From positions 1-64,000 of the forward strand of contig VYZB01000722.1 in assembly GCA_013397455.1 (NCBI GenBank): 64,000 nucleotides of DNA, given 5' to 3'. The notes below the pieces were generated by a model, which made no database searches, was not told where the DNA came from, and saw only the letters and a program-made list of their open reading frames with translations. This DNA is from Crotophaga sulcirostris (Eukaryota; Chordata; Aves; Cuculiformes; Crotophagidae). Below are positions 49,666 through 63,700 of this stretch, in pieces. The translations under genes and the position numbers were made by a program. Every line of letters begins with the position of its first letter. Positions within the stretch are counted from its first letter, which is position 1.

Positions 49666-52600
49666 ACCTCACCTAAGTAATAAAGCAAATGGCATAGGTT
49701 TGGGATCCTTCCCTTCTCAAGATTGCTTTAGAGTTATGGGGAAATAGATGCAAGGGAGCATTGCTTCTTGTGAGAAACAGAGACATCAGAGCTATTGTGT
49801 ATGTATGTGACGTGCAGTGCTTGTAAAGTTTCACATAAAAAGGATGTGCCATATCGACCTCGAGCTGGCAGGTATATCAACCACAGATGAGATAGACCAT
49901 CTCAGTATGATGCCATGGTCTGTAGACACAGATTCAGTGTCCAGCTCTAACTTTTAATCAAATAAAGGAAGGGTCTCTACAGTTTAATGTTGCTCTAAGA
50001 CTCACAGAGTTTCTCTAAAGCTTTGCATGAAGTCATTCACATTTATATCACCTGTCATACAAAATTGCCATCACTTGGTAAAGTATCCCAGTCACTACCA
50101 AGCTGGGTTGTATTTAAAACACCAAACTATAGATGAAGACTATCCAGTCTCAAATGTAACATCCAGATTCATCCACTCTGTCCCTTGATCTTGACAAACT
50201 TCAGAGACTACAACAGAAAGGTCTGGTTAATCTTTACACTGCTCAAGGCCTCACTGACATTGCTCGTTTTCTCAGGCTCACCCTCATTAAAAGTAAATAT
50301 CGGTTTCACGGACAAGGAAAGTACCACAAAAGAAAGAATTAAAACCAACAACAAGATGATTACTGCTCTGTGACTCTAACCCAGAAACCTGAAACTTGAG
50401 TAGAATTCATTTTACTTTCTTTAATGAATTCCTCTGCTTCTGTCATGCAGCTAATTCAACACATTTCCTTCTGCTCCGATTATCGAAAAGGAAAAGCCGC
50501 CAGTATAAACATCAAAGTGTGGCATTATTGCCTTTTGTGACACCAGGCTATTTTCCAAAGCTACAAGTGAAAAAAAGACCAATGAACTTTCTAATTTCTT
50601 GGCAGGATGGGTATACGAAACTTGACATAATGTAATCACTACCCAAAATGCACTATTTACATACAGTGAGGTTTGGGGAGCTGGGGCACAGTGAGACAGC
50701 ACTGAGACAACAGCAGGAGAGAAGTAAAATGGATGTAGACCATGTTTTATGGGGGCACAGCTCTGCCCCTGCCTTAGTGCTGACAACATCAACTCATAAT
50801 ACTTTTTCCTTTAACTTCTAGCCCTTTGCAACCATACCTGCACAGGTACATGTATTATAAATTCACTCTACTTAACTCAATTTTAATTCATGCTACTTCA
50901 AATCATAATGAAGGTGATCCAACAGCTTCACCTTTGTTTCTGGTACAGCATAGACTGCAGCGAGACCTACAGTCTCCCAACAATTCCAAATACCTCCAAG
51001 AAATGGTCAAGAAAATAGTTATGAACTATACTACTACTCATTTTATTTGTCTGCTTCCTCAGAGGTCAAAACAAATATCAGTAATATGAACTGATCCTGT
51101 ATTACATGAATTTTACAGAAGTAGAAACAATTCTTTAAGCATTTATTCTTATGTAAACCCCTCAAAAACACAAAACTACACTGAGACTTAAAATCTCAGC
51201 TACGGTATTGGAAATGTTTCCCCAGGCCAGCACAACAGAAAACTTCAATGGTCAACAGATCAGGCCTTAAATTCCGCTCCTTCCAAAGCAATTAATTTCA
51301 TGCTATCAAGCAAAACAAAGCAGCTTTAACCACAGGATAAGCTTCCTAGGAGGTTCAATTGGATTAAATCAATTTCTACATCATCAGAGCCTCAAGACCT
51401 GTACATGCCATTTCTAAAAGTGAGGGGCTGCAAATGAAGAAAAGCCCCTCTAGCTTCAGTCAAACAAAACCACAGGCCCCCAACACCTCGCTGCAAGCAG
51501 CACAGCTGTACCCACAGACCTGAGCAGGCCCCTCAGCACTCTCAGACCAAGGATCTCGAAGCACAAACATCTTTATATGTCAGATATCCCCCAGCTTCAG
51601 CACAGTTATGTCCATCTGCATCCACATGCCTGATGGTTTTCATGCATCTGACCCAAGCCCACTGCAATCCTTCCTGCAGCCTAGGTCAGGCTTCCATCTC
51701 TAGCTCCTAGATGCCACCTCAGCCACACTTGCTGTAGGAGGATGTTCCAGGAGCTCACGATGGAGGAGAGCAGGTTACAAACCTGCAGCTAAAAGGAAGG
51801 AAGAGCCATAACCCCACAGTGTAGTATTTCAAAATGATTTTGTCGTACGCGGCACACTCGCACTGACAGACACCACTGACTTGGGCAAGGGGCACCGTTT
51901 TGCCCAGCTGATGGCTGACCTGAGCAGAAGGAATTTCAGTTGAAATTTAACTTCTGCACACACGACGTGTCATACTGCTGAAAAAACAGTGATGTTGCAA
52001 GTGTGGGAAAGCCCCACACTATTGGTTTGTGTGAAAGTCAGTCTACAATCCACAGCCTAGAAACAACAGCACTATCTAGCCAACGGCAGTCATCTATTGC
52101 TCAAGTGTTCTCAGGGCTGCAGAGCCAACGACAGGAATTGCACAATCAAGATAACTTCTCTACTCCACCCTACTGGGCAAATGCCTGCAAGTTTTCATCT
52201 GGAGGCCAAAAAAAAACCAAAACAAAATCCTCAATATTTTCTTAGCTACACCCTTGAAGTTTCACTCTGCAATTAACAAGAGAAACTAAACAAGGAAACG
52301 TCGATGGCTGTTTGGCATGAGGATGAGGGCTCCAGTCATGCTGCAGGGCCACATCCATCAAAATCAGGAAAATGTTGGCAAATTAAAATAACTATCTTTT
52401 ACAACTTCATCAGCTGGACACAGAGAGGCCTATAGGAATACTCAGCCTATTCTCCTACCAATAAATCGCTGTCTTCTCTGCAGTACATTGACGTAGTCTG
52501 GTTTTAAAAGTTCCAAATATGGGAACTTTTTCCAGCTCTAAGGAAAATATACCACATCCTTTCACTGGTACTTGGATCTTCAGCCAGTTACAGTCACATG

Positions 52601-55600
52601 TACAGAACTAAGCCAGAAAGTTTTATGCTACATATGTGTTATCCAATACAAATTATTTCTAGATCTAATGCTGTAAAGCCATTTGAAAAGTATAAGTTAG
52701 AAGAGAACATTCAAAGACAATTATTTCCACGTACAAATGTCTTTCTAAGGATGCCTTTACTGACTTCAAATAAAAAGGGAAATATGGAGATACTAAGGTA
52801 GCTGTCTGTTTTGTTTTGGAAATTAGGGTGCCTGCAGGTAGAATGACCACTGTCATTACTTAAGACTATACAGAAAAAGTAAAGCAAAGCTAGGATCAGA
52901 GTCAAACCTGCACAGTATTCTAATCCCTTCTGTGAAAGACTTAAGTCAACACAACTGTACAGAACGAATTGGGTTTGAAGGAGTCTGCCAATATTGTGTA
53001 ATCACATCTGAGCTCCCAGTTGAGCCAATATTTTGCTTTTTGTCCATTTTCAAATAGCATTATGCTTTCGAAAACTGAAGTTTTACTTCTTTCTTTAAAG
53101 GTTTGCCTACTTTCCCCGCCTCCGAGAGGGCAGATGTACAACTGAGATGATCCTCCTTCCCACCCAGTAACCAGGGATGCGGCAGAATTCAGAACACGTC
53201 TGCAAGCGCAGAATTTGATTTCAAAGTTCTCAGTCTTTACCACAAGTAAAAATCTTGTGGTAAAGCCACAAGTGTTTTACCAGATCTAGCTACAGCAAAA
53301 ACAACTCAATGGATATAAATATCATCACACGTTAGCAGACACTGGGCAGAACCCACAAATCTTTCTTCCTGGACAGCAGCCAGTGGGAGATTCAGAGCCT
53401 GCAAGGCTTTGCGAAAGGAAACAATTCAGCCTCATAGAACAAATTTGCTGTCCCTGAAGAATAGTGTCATGGAAATCAGAGCATGTAGGAACATGCTGCA
53501 CTGCTAACCAGCTTTCCAAACAACCCCTGAGAAGTAATTTTATACTGGGCAGTTATATTAAATGTATGAAATTATAATAAATCCTCTCTTCACATCTTTA
53601 AGTAAAGTAGGTCTGCTTCTCAGAATTTAAAAGCTGCTTCTTGGGAAAGATGACTAACTCTTCTGCTCTTGAACCTCGCTGTATCTTAAAAATGCTGTTT
53701 CTACTGAAAAAACAAAAGGATAAGTGACATGACAAAGCTCCATGCCTTTTGTTTATTGCTGATTCCTGCCTAACACAGTTGCCTGCTCAGTTTACAAATG
53801 CTTGTAGTCAGGTGGCCTTTCTAAATAGTACTAGACTCTAAATTCTACATGGAGCCACTTCTCTGACATCACACCAGTACTGAAACAATTCTTCACTTGA
53901 AACTTAAACATTAATTCATGAAGAGAAAACAGTCTGACTTTATTTAGTTTTCTTATAGTTGTACATGTTGTTCCCTCACATATCAGTTACAGTTTTACCC
54001 ATTTATTTTTCAGGTCACCAGCAGCATCCTTCCAGCTGCAGAGGTTCACTCTGGCACGTGTTCACTAAACAAGCCGCAGGAATTACAAACAACAAGGAAC
54101 AAACCAAAGTGCCGCCCTTTTTACTTCCACACAGGACAGTCAGTACAGGACAAGCAAAGACATCAACTCCATTTACTGGCGAGCCTTGCTTATCCACTGC
54201 TGACATTTCCAGGCAGGAGTCTGTGATCTGTGTGATTCCCCTTTCACAGCACCAAAGGACTCAATTCCACAACCCGAGGAGTGTTCTGCGTGCTGAGTTG
54301 TTGCATTACACACCGTCTTAGAGAGAACACCCACAGGTAGTTTTAAAACTTGAATAAGGCACTATGGAAAGGGCAGAATCAGACTCCAAATAAGCTATTT
54401 TTTTATAATAGGTGAGGAAGAAATAATTCATCTCCTGTGAACTTCTATTTAACTGTGCAAGTTAGCAGCAGGGCTGAGACCAGTCCTTTAGACAAACCCG
54501 GACTTTCCTGTTTTCTACTTCAACTTCTGCCTTATGCAACAACTTCAAATAACTTCCATAACAAACGTACAGCCTATGAATATTGTTGTAACATTCCCCT
54601 CTGTAACACAAATACCTGCTTGTGGTCCCATTCACGTTTCCATTCATGCATTGTCTATACAAAGAGGGTGCTTGTGTCCTTGAGTGAATCAGAGGACTAA
54701 AATCAAACCAAATAGGAAGGTCTCAAATTAATAGAGGTTTCAGTTCCCTCTCTACAGGCAAGGAGTCCTTTCTGGCTAACGCTACACATACATCTCAGTA
54801 CTGAATTGCAAAAGAGTTGTTATTTGCTAATGATTACCTCCCCCAGTATGCAAATTCTACCACCTTAAGGCAAGCAAGGCTGAACACATGGACTGCATTG
54901 AAGAGATCTGCTATTTGAGAAGCAAACCAGACAGAATTTCCCTTATTGGCCTGTTCCAGGCCCTCCCCTCCCAGTGCTCTCTTCTTTAACAGACTAAATG
55001 TACAGTACAATATTCTTAAATGTTAATCACAATGATTACCTTTCAAAAAAAACACAAGACAAAGCCAGATCTTTTATTTATACACAAAGTTTCTTTCTGT
55101 CTTCACTATCTCTGATGATGAGTGCCATGTTTGATTTGGTTACAGAAGACTCAATGAAAATTTCTTATAATCCACATTACTACACTTTAATGCAGATTTC
55201 CTTCCCAGAAATGCACACTCCACACTGCAAATGCATTACACCACCAGACTGTGTGAGATGGCTTTAGGAGCTTCTGCACCAGCACTGTTCCCCAGCCATG
55301 AGCCTGACAGCCCTGTGGTCTCCCAGGCCCTGCTGAGCAAGTAAGTATGCATACACAGTGATTCCTTCTACCCTGATGTGCTTCCATTTCTCTCTCATTT
55401 TTACTTACTCTCCATTTTATTGTAGAAGTGACAGGGATATGAGACGTGACAGCCACATGTACGGTTACAGCTCTTGTGGAAATTCTTCTACAATTCCAGG
55501 CTAAAGAATGTCTTACACTTAAATATACATAATAAGTATCTCCTAGACAGCAGCCAACACAGTGTTAATAGATTACTTCCAAGATGATGTCCATTGGGAA

Positions 55601-58600
55601 AAAAACACACTGGAAAACACATTTTTGTGCATGACATATAGAGGAGAATAAATCACATGAAACAGGTGCTAGTAACAGCATTTAATAGTTTACTGACATT
55701 CACATCATTTAATGCTCTGATATTACAAGGATAAAAAAATTACAAGGACCTTTACAAAGTAGAAGAGCATACTAAGGCAGCTGTTCCACACGACAGAAGC
55801 TTATGGATGCAGCTCCAATGGCAACAGTTACGTTATTTGATCTCAGTGGTTTTTTCTGAATTGAAGCTTTTTGTTTATTCTTCTAAACTACAAGCATGAT
55901 AAAATTATAGTTTTATTGCAATACTTAACACAGTACAGAGATACTCAGTTAATACAATCATGTTATACCATAACACAGTCCTTCACTAGACCTTGGCACT
56001 GCCTGCGAGACTGTATCTTAGAGGGGCTGAATATGTTTAGGACTGAAGTCACAAGGTGTGTGAAAGTACTGAGTGTGGGAGAGCAGAGAACAGTCCCACT
56101 ACAAGAAACTGTAAGCTCAGGTAAAGAAAGCAAAGCTGTTCAAGTAACTTTTCTTCCCTTTCAGTGATAAGGAAAGTTAATAAAGAGCATCACAAACTTC
56201 TACAGGACCACAAAAAAGCTGAAAGTTGCTAAGAAGGTGCTAATGACTTTCTGAAGTTGTTCTTCTTTGCTGCCAGAACAGAAAACAAAAACTAGTAAAA
56301 CCCCAAATATACAGACTGGGCAAAGTCAGAACAGTCAACTCGAATTACTGCAGTTTACAGAGGCCAGTTCTCCTTTCTGCTGCTAAAAGAAAGCAAGTTC
56401 TCATTCCTATCCTAATGGGCACCAGTAAGGAAAGGTGTTAACAGCTTTTTCACCAGTAAGTTTTGTAATTCTGCAGCTTATGGTTTTGATCATAAATGTG
56501 AGAACACGGCAGCCAGGAAAAAAATTTCTTTGCTTCCGGTATCTCTTCTCCCTCTGAAGTATCAACTTGACTCCTGCCAGAAACTGTATGCTGGCTTTGT
56601 CAGACTGACTACCTCATGGCTTTCATTAATTTCAGTGCACAGAATTTGGGTAAGTATGAAAAGCAATGTTCTCAGACATTTCTTGAAGGACCACTTTAGT
56701 AACTTCCTTTACTTCAAATATATTGTTTGAGGGTTTTCATACAAATGCAGCCTAACCTTCACAATATAACTTTGTATGCGATGCTTAACTCCTTGAAATA
56801 TATATATTTTTTCTTTTGTCTGCATTTACCACTGTAAAAACAGCTTCAGGATTAAAATCACAGCCAAGATCTTCCTATGTGCCTGAGGAGAAAAGCATCA
56901 TGGCCACCTGATCAAGATTAGAAAGATTACACACACAAAAGCAGTTAGAGTAGTTAATCTGCTATTACACCTACAGTAACGGGCTGTAACTGCGCCCTTT
57001 CTAACAATGTCAAGGTTGTACTCATTCAGCCACCCACAACAAGCGAAAAGACAAACAGTTTCTGGCACAAAAACCTGCCCTGGTCTATTTAGAGCACGTG
57101 GGCTTCTCAACAATGATTCAGAGCAGGAGAAGGTTGAGGTCACTCCTCGGCCAGATATGACAACTCAGGATAAAAATACTTTAACTCCCCGTGGGTTGGG
57201 TTGGTTTTGTTTTGAAGCAGTGCCCCTGGCAAGCAGAAAGCAGCAATTCATTTGGTGTAGTGGAAAGAAATTGATTTCTAATCTTAATAAATCTACCTCT
57301 ACAAGAGACAATTACTCAGAGCAAATGCACAGCATAACTGATTCAGCTGGACCTGGAACAGTAATAATGGCCCTCTCAAAAAAGCTCAGTTTCTGGTGGC
57401 TTAGGATATTTTTAATTACTATTTCAACTAAAAGACATAATTTTCCATTTACTTATTCATAGATGTCCCTAAAAATTAATCTGGATAAAATCAATTTTGG
57501 TTTCTAGGTTTACTCACAGAGAGGCATGCAAGACACCAACTGCAAAAGCAGCTCCTACATTCCCCATCCCACTACATGCTTATCTACCCCAACGCAGGAG
57601 GAACTGGTGTGGAAGTGGAAAGCAATGGAAAAAGCAACATTTGTAATTACTATCAAATGAAAATTTCCATTTTATGCATCCTACATGCATCAACTGGGCA
57701 CTGCACACTGGAACATATAAATGAAGTAATAAGTAGAGGCATTAGGTGACATACACTGACTCAAGAATCAGACTCACAAAATATTAATAATTATTACATG
57801 GAAAACACTAGAAAACAGCAACACTGACAGGTTATGAGCAGTTCGTGAAATTCTAACACACAGCTTTATCCCATTGTAATACTATTAATTTTTACTAAAA
57901 TCTTTATTCAGAGATGCAAATAGCTCTTTTTCTATTGAAAACTGAAGCTTTTCTTAATATTGCATTTCTCCTGTACTGCTTGTTTTTATCTGTTACTGCT
58001 AGCAAATACTCTGTGCAGTGCTGAACAGCTGTGGTTTGTATGTCAGCAGTCCTGAGAGAAAAAAGTAGATGCTCTCAAATCATGCTTTGGTTTCTTCATG
58101 ATGTAATGGCCTACACACAAACCATTAATAACATTCAGAGTAATATGTTGAGTCAATCCTTATGATTTTAAACAAACATAGATCCACAGAAATAGTCATG
58201 AAGCGAAGCTGAAGCTGATGCACTGCATATTTACAGCCATGAACACGGCAGCACAGCTTGGGGCAGAAATTAAGAATGTTACAAACACACAGAACTCCAA
58301 GAAAATGCAGCAGGCAATGTAGAGCCACCACGGACAGAAGAGCAGCAACACCCACTCTCGTGGGAAATGTACTGACATGTGCTGAATGCAGAATTTGGAT
58401 GCAGAGTAATTACAGCACTCAAGGAAACATGATTTTTAATGGAAAAAAGCATTACAAATCATTACTTTTCAGATGTGAAAGAAGAGTGAAAATCTGTTTT
58501 TCCACCCTAACAATTGAAATACTTGAATTGCTTTACTCCATGTGTTGGTTGTCTTTTCATGTCTGACCTGTAAAGTCCACTACTCGTTTTTCCTGTGTGC

Positions 58601-60601
58601 AGCACACACACAGCCTGCAGCCAGGTGAAGGCCCACACTGAATGGGGATGGAAAACAGAGCATGAGCTCCATGGTACAGATTAAGGAGTGGTTTGTCAGT
58701 TGCTCTGTGAGTCCACACCATCACGCTTACACATTCTTCAACATAGAGCTTGTGCTAGACTCTCAAACCTTAAGTAAAACCAGGTGTACAAATTTTTGGC
58801 TCCCAGAAAATCTTGTTTTATGTAAATGGCAGAAATACAGTCAAACATGCCATTTTTTACATGTATGTTTTTAATACCTGAAAGCTGACATATGCTTTCA
58901 GCAATTTAGGACCCTCTCATTTATCAAACCCCCCCACCAGCTCAGGCACCGTTCCCACAGGTGTCTCCCTGAGCAGCCTCACATCAGTGCTGTTCCCGTA
59001 GCATCACGCGTCAAGATACGGAACTGGTCAAAATTTAAACTAACCCCACCATTTTGCCTTTTCAGACAGTATTTTTTAATTCTTTTATGCTTCCTGACCC
59101 GGTTCACAGGTGGCATCCAGAAGAGTTGTACCAACCCAGCTGGACGGAGAAGGGGAGAAGTGCATGACAGAAGTGACCTCTGAGAAGACAACAGCAAGCC
59201 CTGAGCGAAGAGGCCACAAAGACTGCTCTGGCCATTTGGGCACGGCCTGTGGGGGGGAGTGACCCCTGGGGGGGCAGTTACATGGTGCTTCTGTTCCAGC
59301 AGCAAAGCAAGCTTTAAAAAGTGCCAGCCTTGCTTACCATCAGCTACTCATAATTGTTTCATGCCCCATTTTTTCAGAAGGCTATTTTTAGCCTGGATTA
59401 TTTCAGTAACCTATTTCACTGCATGACACCATAAACCCTCAGGTAAGCACTGCAGCAGCTGAGAAGCACAGCACAGGGAAGAGAGCACACATCCACCTTC
59501 TTAATTGGCTCCAGAACAAATACCAGAACTACCTGTAGATACATCTCATGACTGCAGTTCAGCAAGAAGCTCAAACAGATACATTAAAGTCAGTAGATCT
59601 ATTTCTAAGTTCAAAGTTCAGTTGCATTTTGAGGCAGTTTGCTTTTTATTTTTAAATCCTGAATCAAAAGCTACATTCACCTCTAAGGACCTGTTAAATC
59701 AAATACATGGATAAAAGCAAACGCACACCTTTCAGCAATATCTTAAACAAGAAAATTTTGTAGAAAGCAGCAATTCTGGTTTCATTAGACCAGCTGGTGT
59801 AGTTAGTGCAAAACCAGAAAGCCTTTCTGGCAAGTCCTTCCTTAGTTCACTCAAATTTATATTCTTGTTACGAGCAATATTCCCTCTTTACAGGTACAGG
59901 ATGGCAACAAAATTTTGAAAAAAATAAATGTCTTTTATAATAAGAAACACATTTTTAAACTCCAAAATCACTTTTCCTGTGATAATGTCAATAAGGAAAA
60001 AACATCACAGAAACATGGAATGATTCAATTAGTGCACCAATCATTACTGTAAGACTCCTACTGCATGTCCTGCACTGACCAACGTTCCAGCCACCAGCTC
60101 AAATCTACACCAAGAACGCGAGTCTTCATCTTCATTCAGGATTCATTTCAGGAAGCAAAATACCCCATTTGTTGGGGAACATAACATAAAACTAAACAAA
60201 CAGTACACACTAGCATGAGAGGAGACACAAGTATGAAGCAACACTAAACAGTGCAGACACAAAAAACGATAACTAGATGGACTAAAATCCCATCAATCTT
60301 TTCTTCAGTAGAATAAGTTAGGTAGAGTTATTCATCTTGAAGTTTACTGTTACAAGTCATCCAGTATCTCTGACAGTGTCTGAAAAATGTCAGCAAGACT
60401 GGAATTAAAACAGCATTATGCCAGGCATCACTAAGATACCACTGGAGCAACAGGCATCTCAAAGCAGGCTGGGACTGTTGGGCTGCAGTTTCAGCAAGTC
60501 CACTAACTTCGCACAGGAAAATGAAATCTCACAACAGCATCTTCAATAGCATCATCAACAGGCACACTGAGAACAATTTTCAACCTTCCAGGCATTCTAA
60601 A
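49666..60601. other. Intronic stretch, mostly featureless
   Basis: Noted within it: an 8-bp-arm hairpin GAGGGGCT/AGCCCCTC at 51422-51450, a GC-richer block at about 51420-51790, and two seven-G runs at 59251-59257 and 59268-59274. The 151-codon open frame at 57007-57462 is within chance expectation. No repeat family or exon is recognised. Confidence 0.45.
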
Positions 60602-60720
60602 TCACAGTATCACAGTACTCCAAGGTTGGAAAGGACCTCTGAGATCATCGAGTCCAACCTATAACCCAACAATAACACCAACCCATCATCTAAACCATGG
60701 CACTGAGTGCCTCATCCAAT
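60602..60720 (-). mobile_element. CR1 LINE 3' end, copy 9
   Basis: The left edge carries the octamer tail (ATCACAGTATCACAGTA), followed by the complement of the 3' UTR and the last ORF2 codons, ending at CTCATCCAAT. It lies in sense orientation to RAD51B. Confidence 0.9.
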
Positions 60721-63700
60721 GGACATGGATGAGGTTAGACATCATCCCACAATCCCCACTCAGGTGTGTCCACTTGCTCCCATTAACTTCTGTTCACTGC
60801 ACCCTGCTGAAAGTGCACCACTCCTTTTCCTGCACAGACTTCCCTCTGTGCTAACGCACGCAGCGCTCGGCAGAGCACCAGACAAGCACTGAAGCCCCTG
60901 CCAAGGAAGACGATGAGAAAACTGCCCAGGGATTTTTAATTTTTATTATTTGCTGGGTACAGTGAACACAGAAACTGGAGTAAGGAACGTCACAGGAGCA
61001 AAGGGCTGGTTCATCATCCCACTTTGCTTCTTGAAACTGCAGCCTAAGTACATCTGAGTCCTCTTGAAGTGTTTTAATGGGAAATTACAGAAAAGCAGTT
61101 CACTGCTGCATATGCACCAGTAGATAAGGAGAACTTGATTGTATAGGAAAGTCAATTTGGAGTGCCTCAACACAGACCCAAGTCTGGTTTCTGCTACAGT
61201 GCCCAAGGTAAAATACACAAAAATGTATTCTTGTGTACACAAAAGAGCCAAACAGGTAGGACAGTTCACTTAAAAATAAATATTTTATTTTTAAATCACA
61301 AAGATTAAGCCTCACTCCCATACATTTAAGTAAGTATCCCTCAACAGCTGTGAATTGCTCCTTTTTGTTAGCTAGCAAGCAATGCTTTGCTAGCAGATAC
61401 CAATGTTCTGCAAAGCACTGTGTGTACACAGCAAATACATACAAAGCAAGAGGCCCGAGTTAAAAAGTCACCTTGGAAAAGACATTCTTTTTAATAAGGA
61501 TTAAAATAATTGAGAGCATTTGCACATTCAAGATGATAGCTTTCACAATTTTCTGTCAGGGAGTACAACAGTTAAACAGCCAGGCTCGTAGTTCTTGTGT
61601 TTATTTGCCCTGACATGTTGGTATTGGCAAGGGGAGATTCCAGTTAGCTTTTTGTGGGGCTCAGCACAGACTACACAAAGAACAGAGCAATTCACTCAGT
61701 CCTCCTCAGCCCACTGAGGACAAGAAGGTTATCGGTCTGGAAGACATGATTATGGGTTTCTCAAGGAGGCTCTTAGCAAGAAACACTACACGAAATCTGC
61801 TTATTACGTTTCCACGTCACTATCGCTTCCACTGAGCTCCACCCATCCCCAGCACCTGTTTATACAGGTGAATTGCCAAGGAAAGAAAGAAAGAAAGAAA
61901 CCCTAACTCTGCACCTGAGCTTCACGGTTTAATTCTTCACTTGCTCAGATTCATCAAAACTTGACAAAATGCCAAAAAGAATTTCCTTAGAAGTGAGCAA
62001 ACAAAAGACAATAAATGCATGACAGGGGTAGAAAACAGGGCTATAGGAGTTAATTATTGCCAAGGTTAAGTGTCTAATTTCTCTTTCACAATACAGGTCT
62101 GGCTACCTGTGAACACACCCAGGTGAGCTTGAAGGACCACATGCTGCTGAAAGGAAATGACACAGTGAGAAAGGAATCCATGAGGCATCCAACAAAGGCT
62201 CAAACCTCCCAAGCCCTTTGTCTTAGCCTGAGGCCAGCTCTACAAAAGCCAAGTATGGACACACGTGTAATTTCGCTCACCCTCTCTCCTTCTCATCCAC
62301 CTTTTTGAGAACATCTAACTAGGAACAGGAAGGTTTGAGGTACAAAGCCATCCTGCAAAACGCCAGGCATTTCCTAGAAGAGGCTGAGAGAGAAGCAGGC
62401 ATGGCAGCAGGGAGGAAAAGACCTCTTGTATCGGATTCTGAAATCATGATCTGCAGGAAAAAAGTCTCCACGAGCATTCACAGATGGCAATGCAGGAGGT
62501 GACCATCTCTGACATTTCCACTGGGTTTCTGCCAAAGGATTCAACTTCACTCCAAAACAAGAACAAACGTAATGGGTATTTCAGAGCCCTCCTTGGGCTT
62601 GGAGACAACAGATCAGCTCACTCACACACAGGGAAGTTGCTGATCACACAGTGCAGTCTTAGAGCTGTTGGCTTCACAAGACAGGGCAGTACCCAGGTCA
62701 GCAGAGAAGCTGGGGGCTGATGCCTCTGGCCATCCCCTAACACCAATGAGCTTCAAAGACACAGAATCCCTCTCTAGGCCAAATGACTCGAGGACTGCAT
62801 TTGTTTTCTTTTTTCCATATTGCAGACTTGGGCTCACTATCCTTCTCCCATTTTTCCAATCCCTCTGTAGCACTGATCCCCCAGCCATGGTCTGGGCATC
62901 GGCAGCATTTGGCAACCGGCACCAGGAATCACCATTAAGAGAAAAAGTCACATTTGTTTCTTTTTTATGGTCTGTAAGAAAGCCTGAGAGTTCACAGTGT
63001 TCTTCTGGTGGAAACCACTGCTTTTGATATTAGACATGAACTATCACAGGAAGTGATCAACTGCCAGCACACAATGTCTCAGGATAATCTTTGAACATCA
63101 GCTCTCTGCCATCTTAAAAGTTTCCCAACTAAAATGCAGACGTCTTCCCTTTACGTGTGTTATTGCAGTTGTGTTGGCTACACTGACGGCCAATAACATC
63201 ACAGTCGGGGTCGCTGGCCCCGCCGGTGAGCGATCACTCCTCACACGCAAACCAGATATTCTCTAATTGCTTCTTTCCCAACTGCCCACAAATGTTGTCT
63301 GCAATCTGTCTGCCATGAAACAGGAGATCTCCAGCAGCAGTTCCAGTAGCACTAACACTGCACACTCTGCCCACCTGCCAAGAGGCACCGAAGAAAGAAG
63401 TTTACAGCTCAAATCAAAAGCCTGGATCTTTCATCAGGGACAAATTCTCTCCTCAGGGAGTGGGAGAGAGCACTCTAGTGCTTTCAGTCACATCCACGTA
63501 CTTTGCCTCCACTTCCATAGAAGCAGCTTTTTGTTTGACTGCAAGTGGTTTTGTTCAGCTGTAGTTTCTAAGCTGGCCTAAGCTCGCTAGACCACACCAT
63601 GGCCAAAAGGAACAGGCCCTTCCTACCCCTGCCATTTATATTACTGTGTCCTCCTTCGTGCCAGCTGTGAGGTAGTTGACCAGCGACAAATAACACGACT

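Noticed and set aside
51422..51450. Hairpin with 8-bp arms as a possible microRNA precursor
   Set aside because: The stem is far too short for a microRNA precursor.
57007..57462. 151-codon plus-strand open frame, the longest outside CR1
   Set aside because: In 64 kb and six frames several open stretches of this length are expected by chance. There is no recognisable domain, codon bias or splice context.
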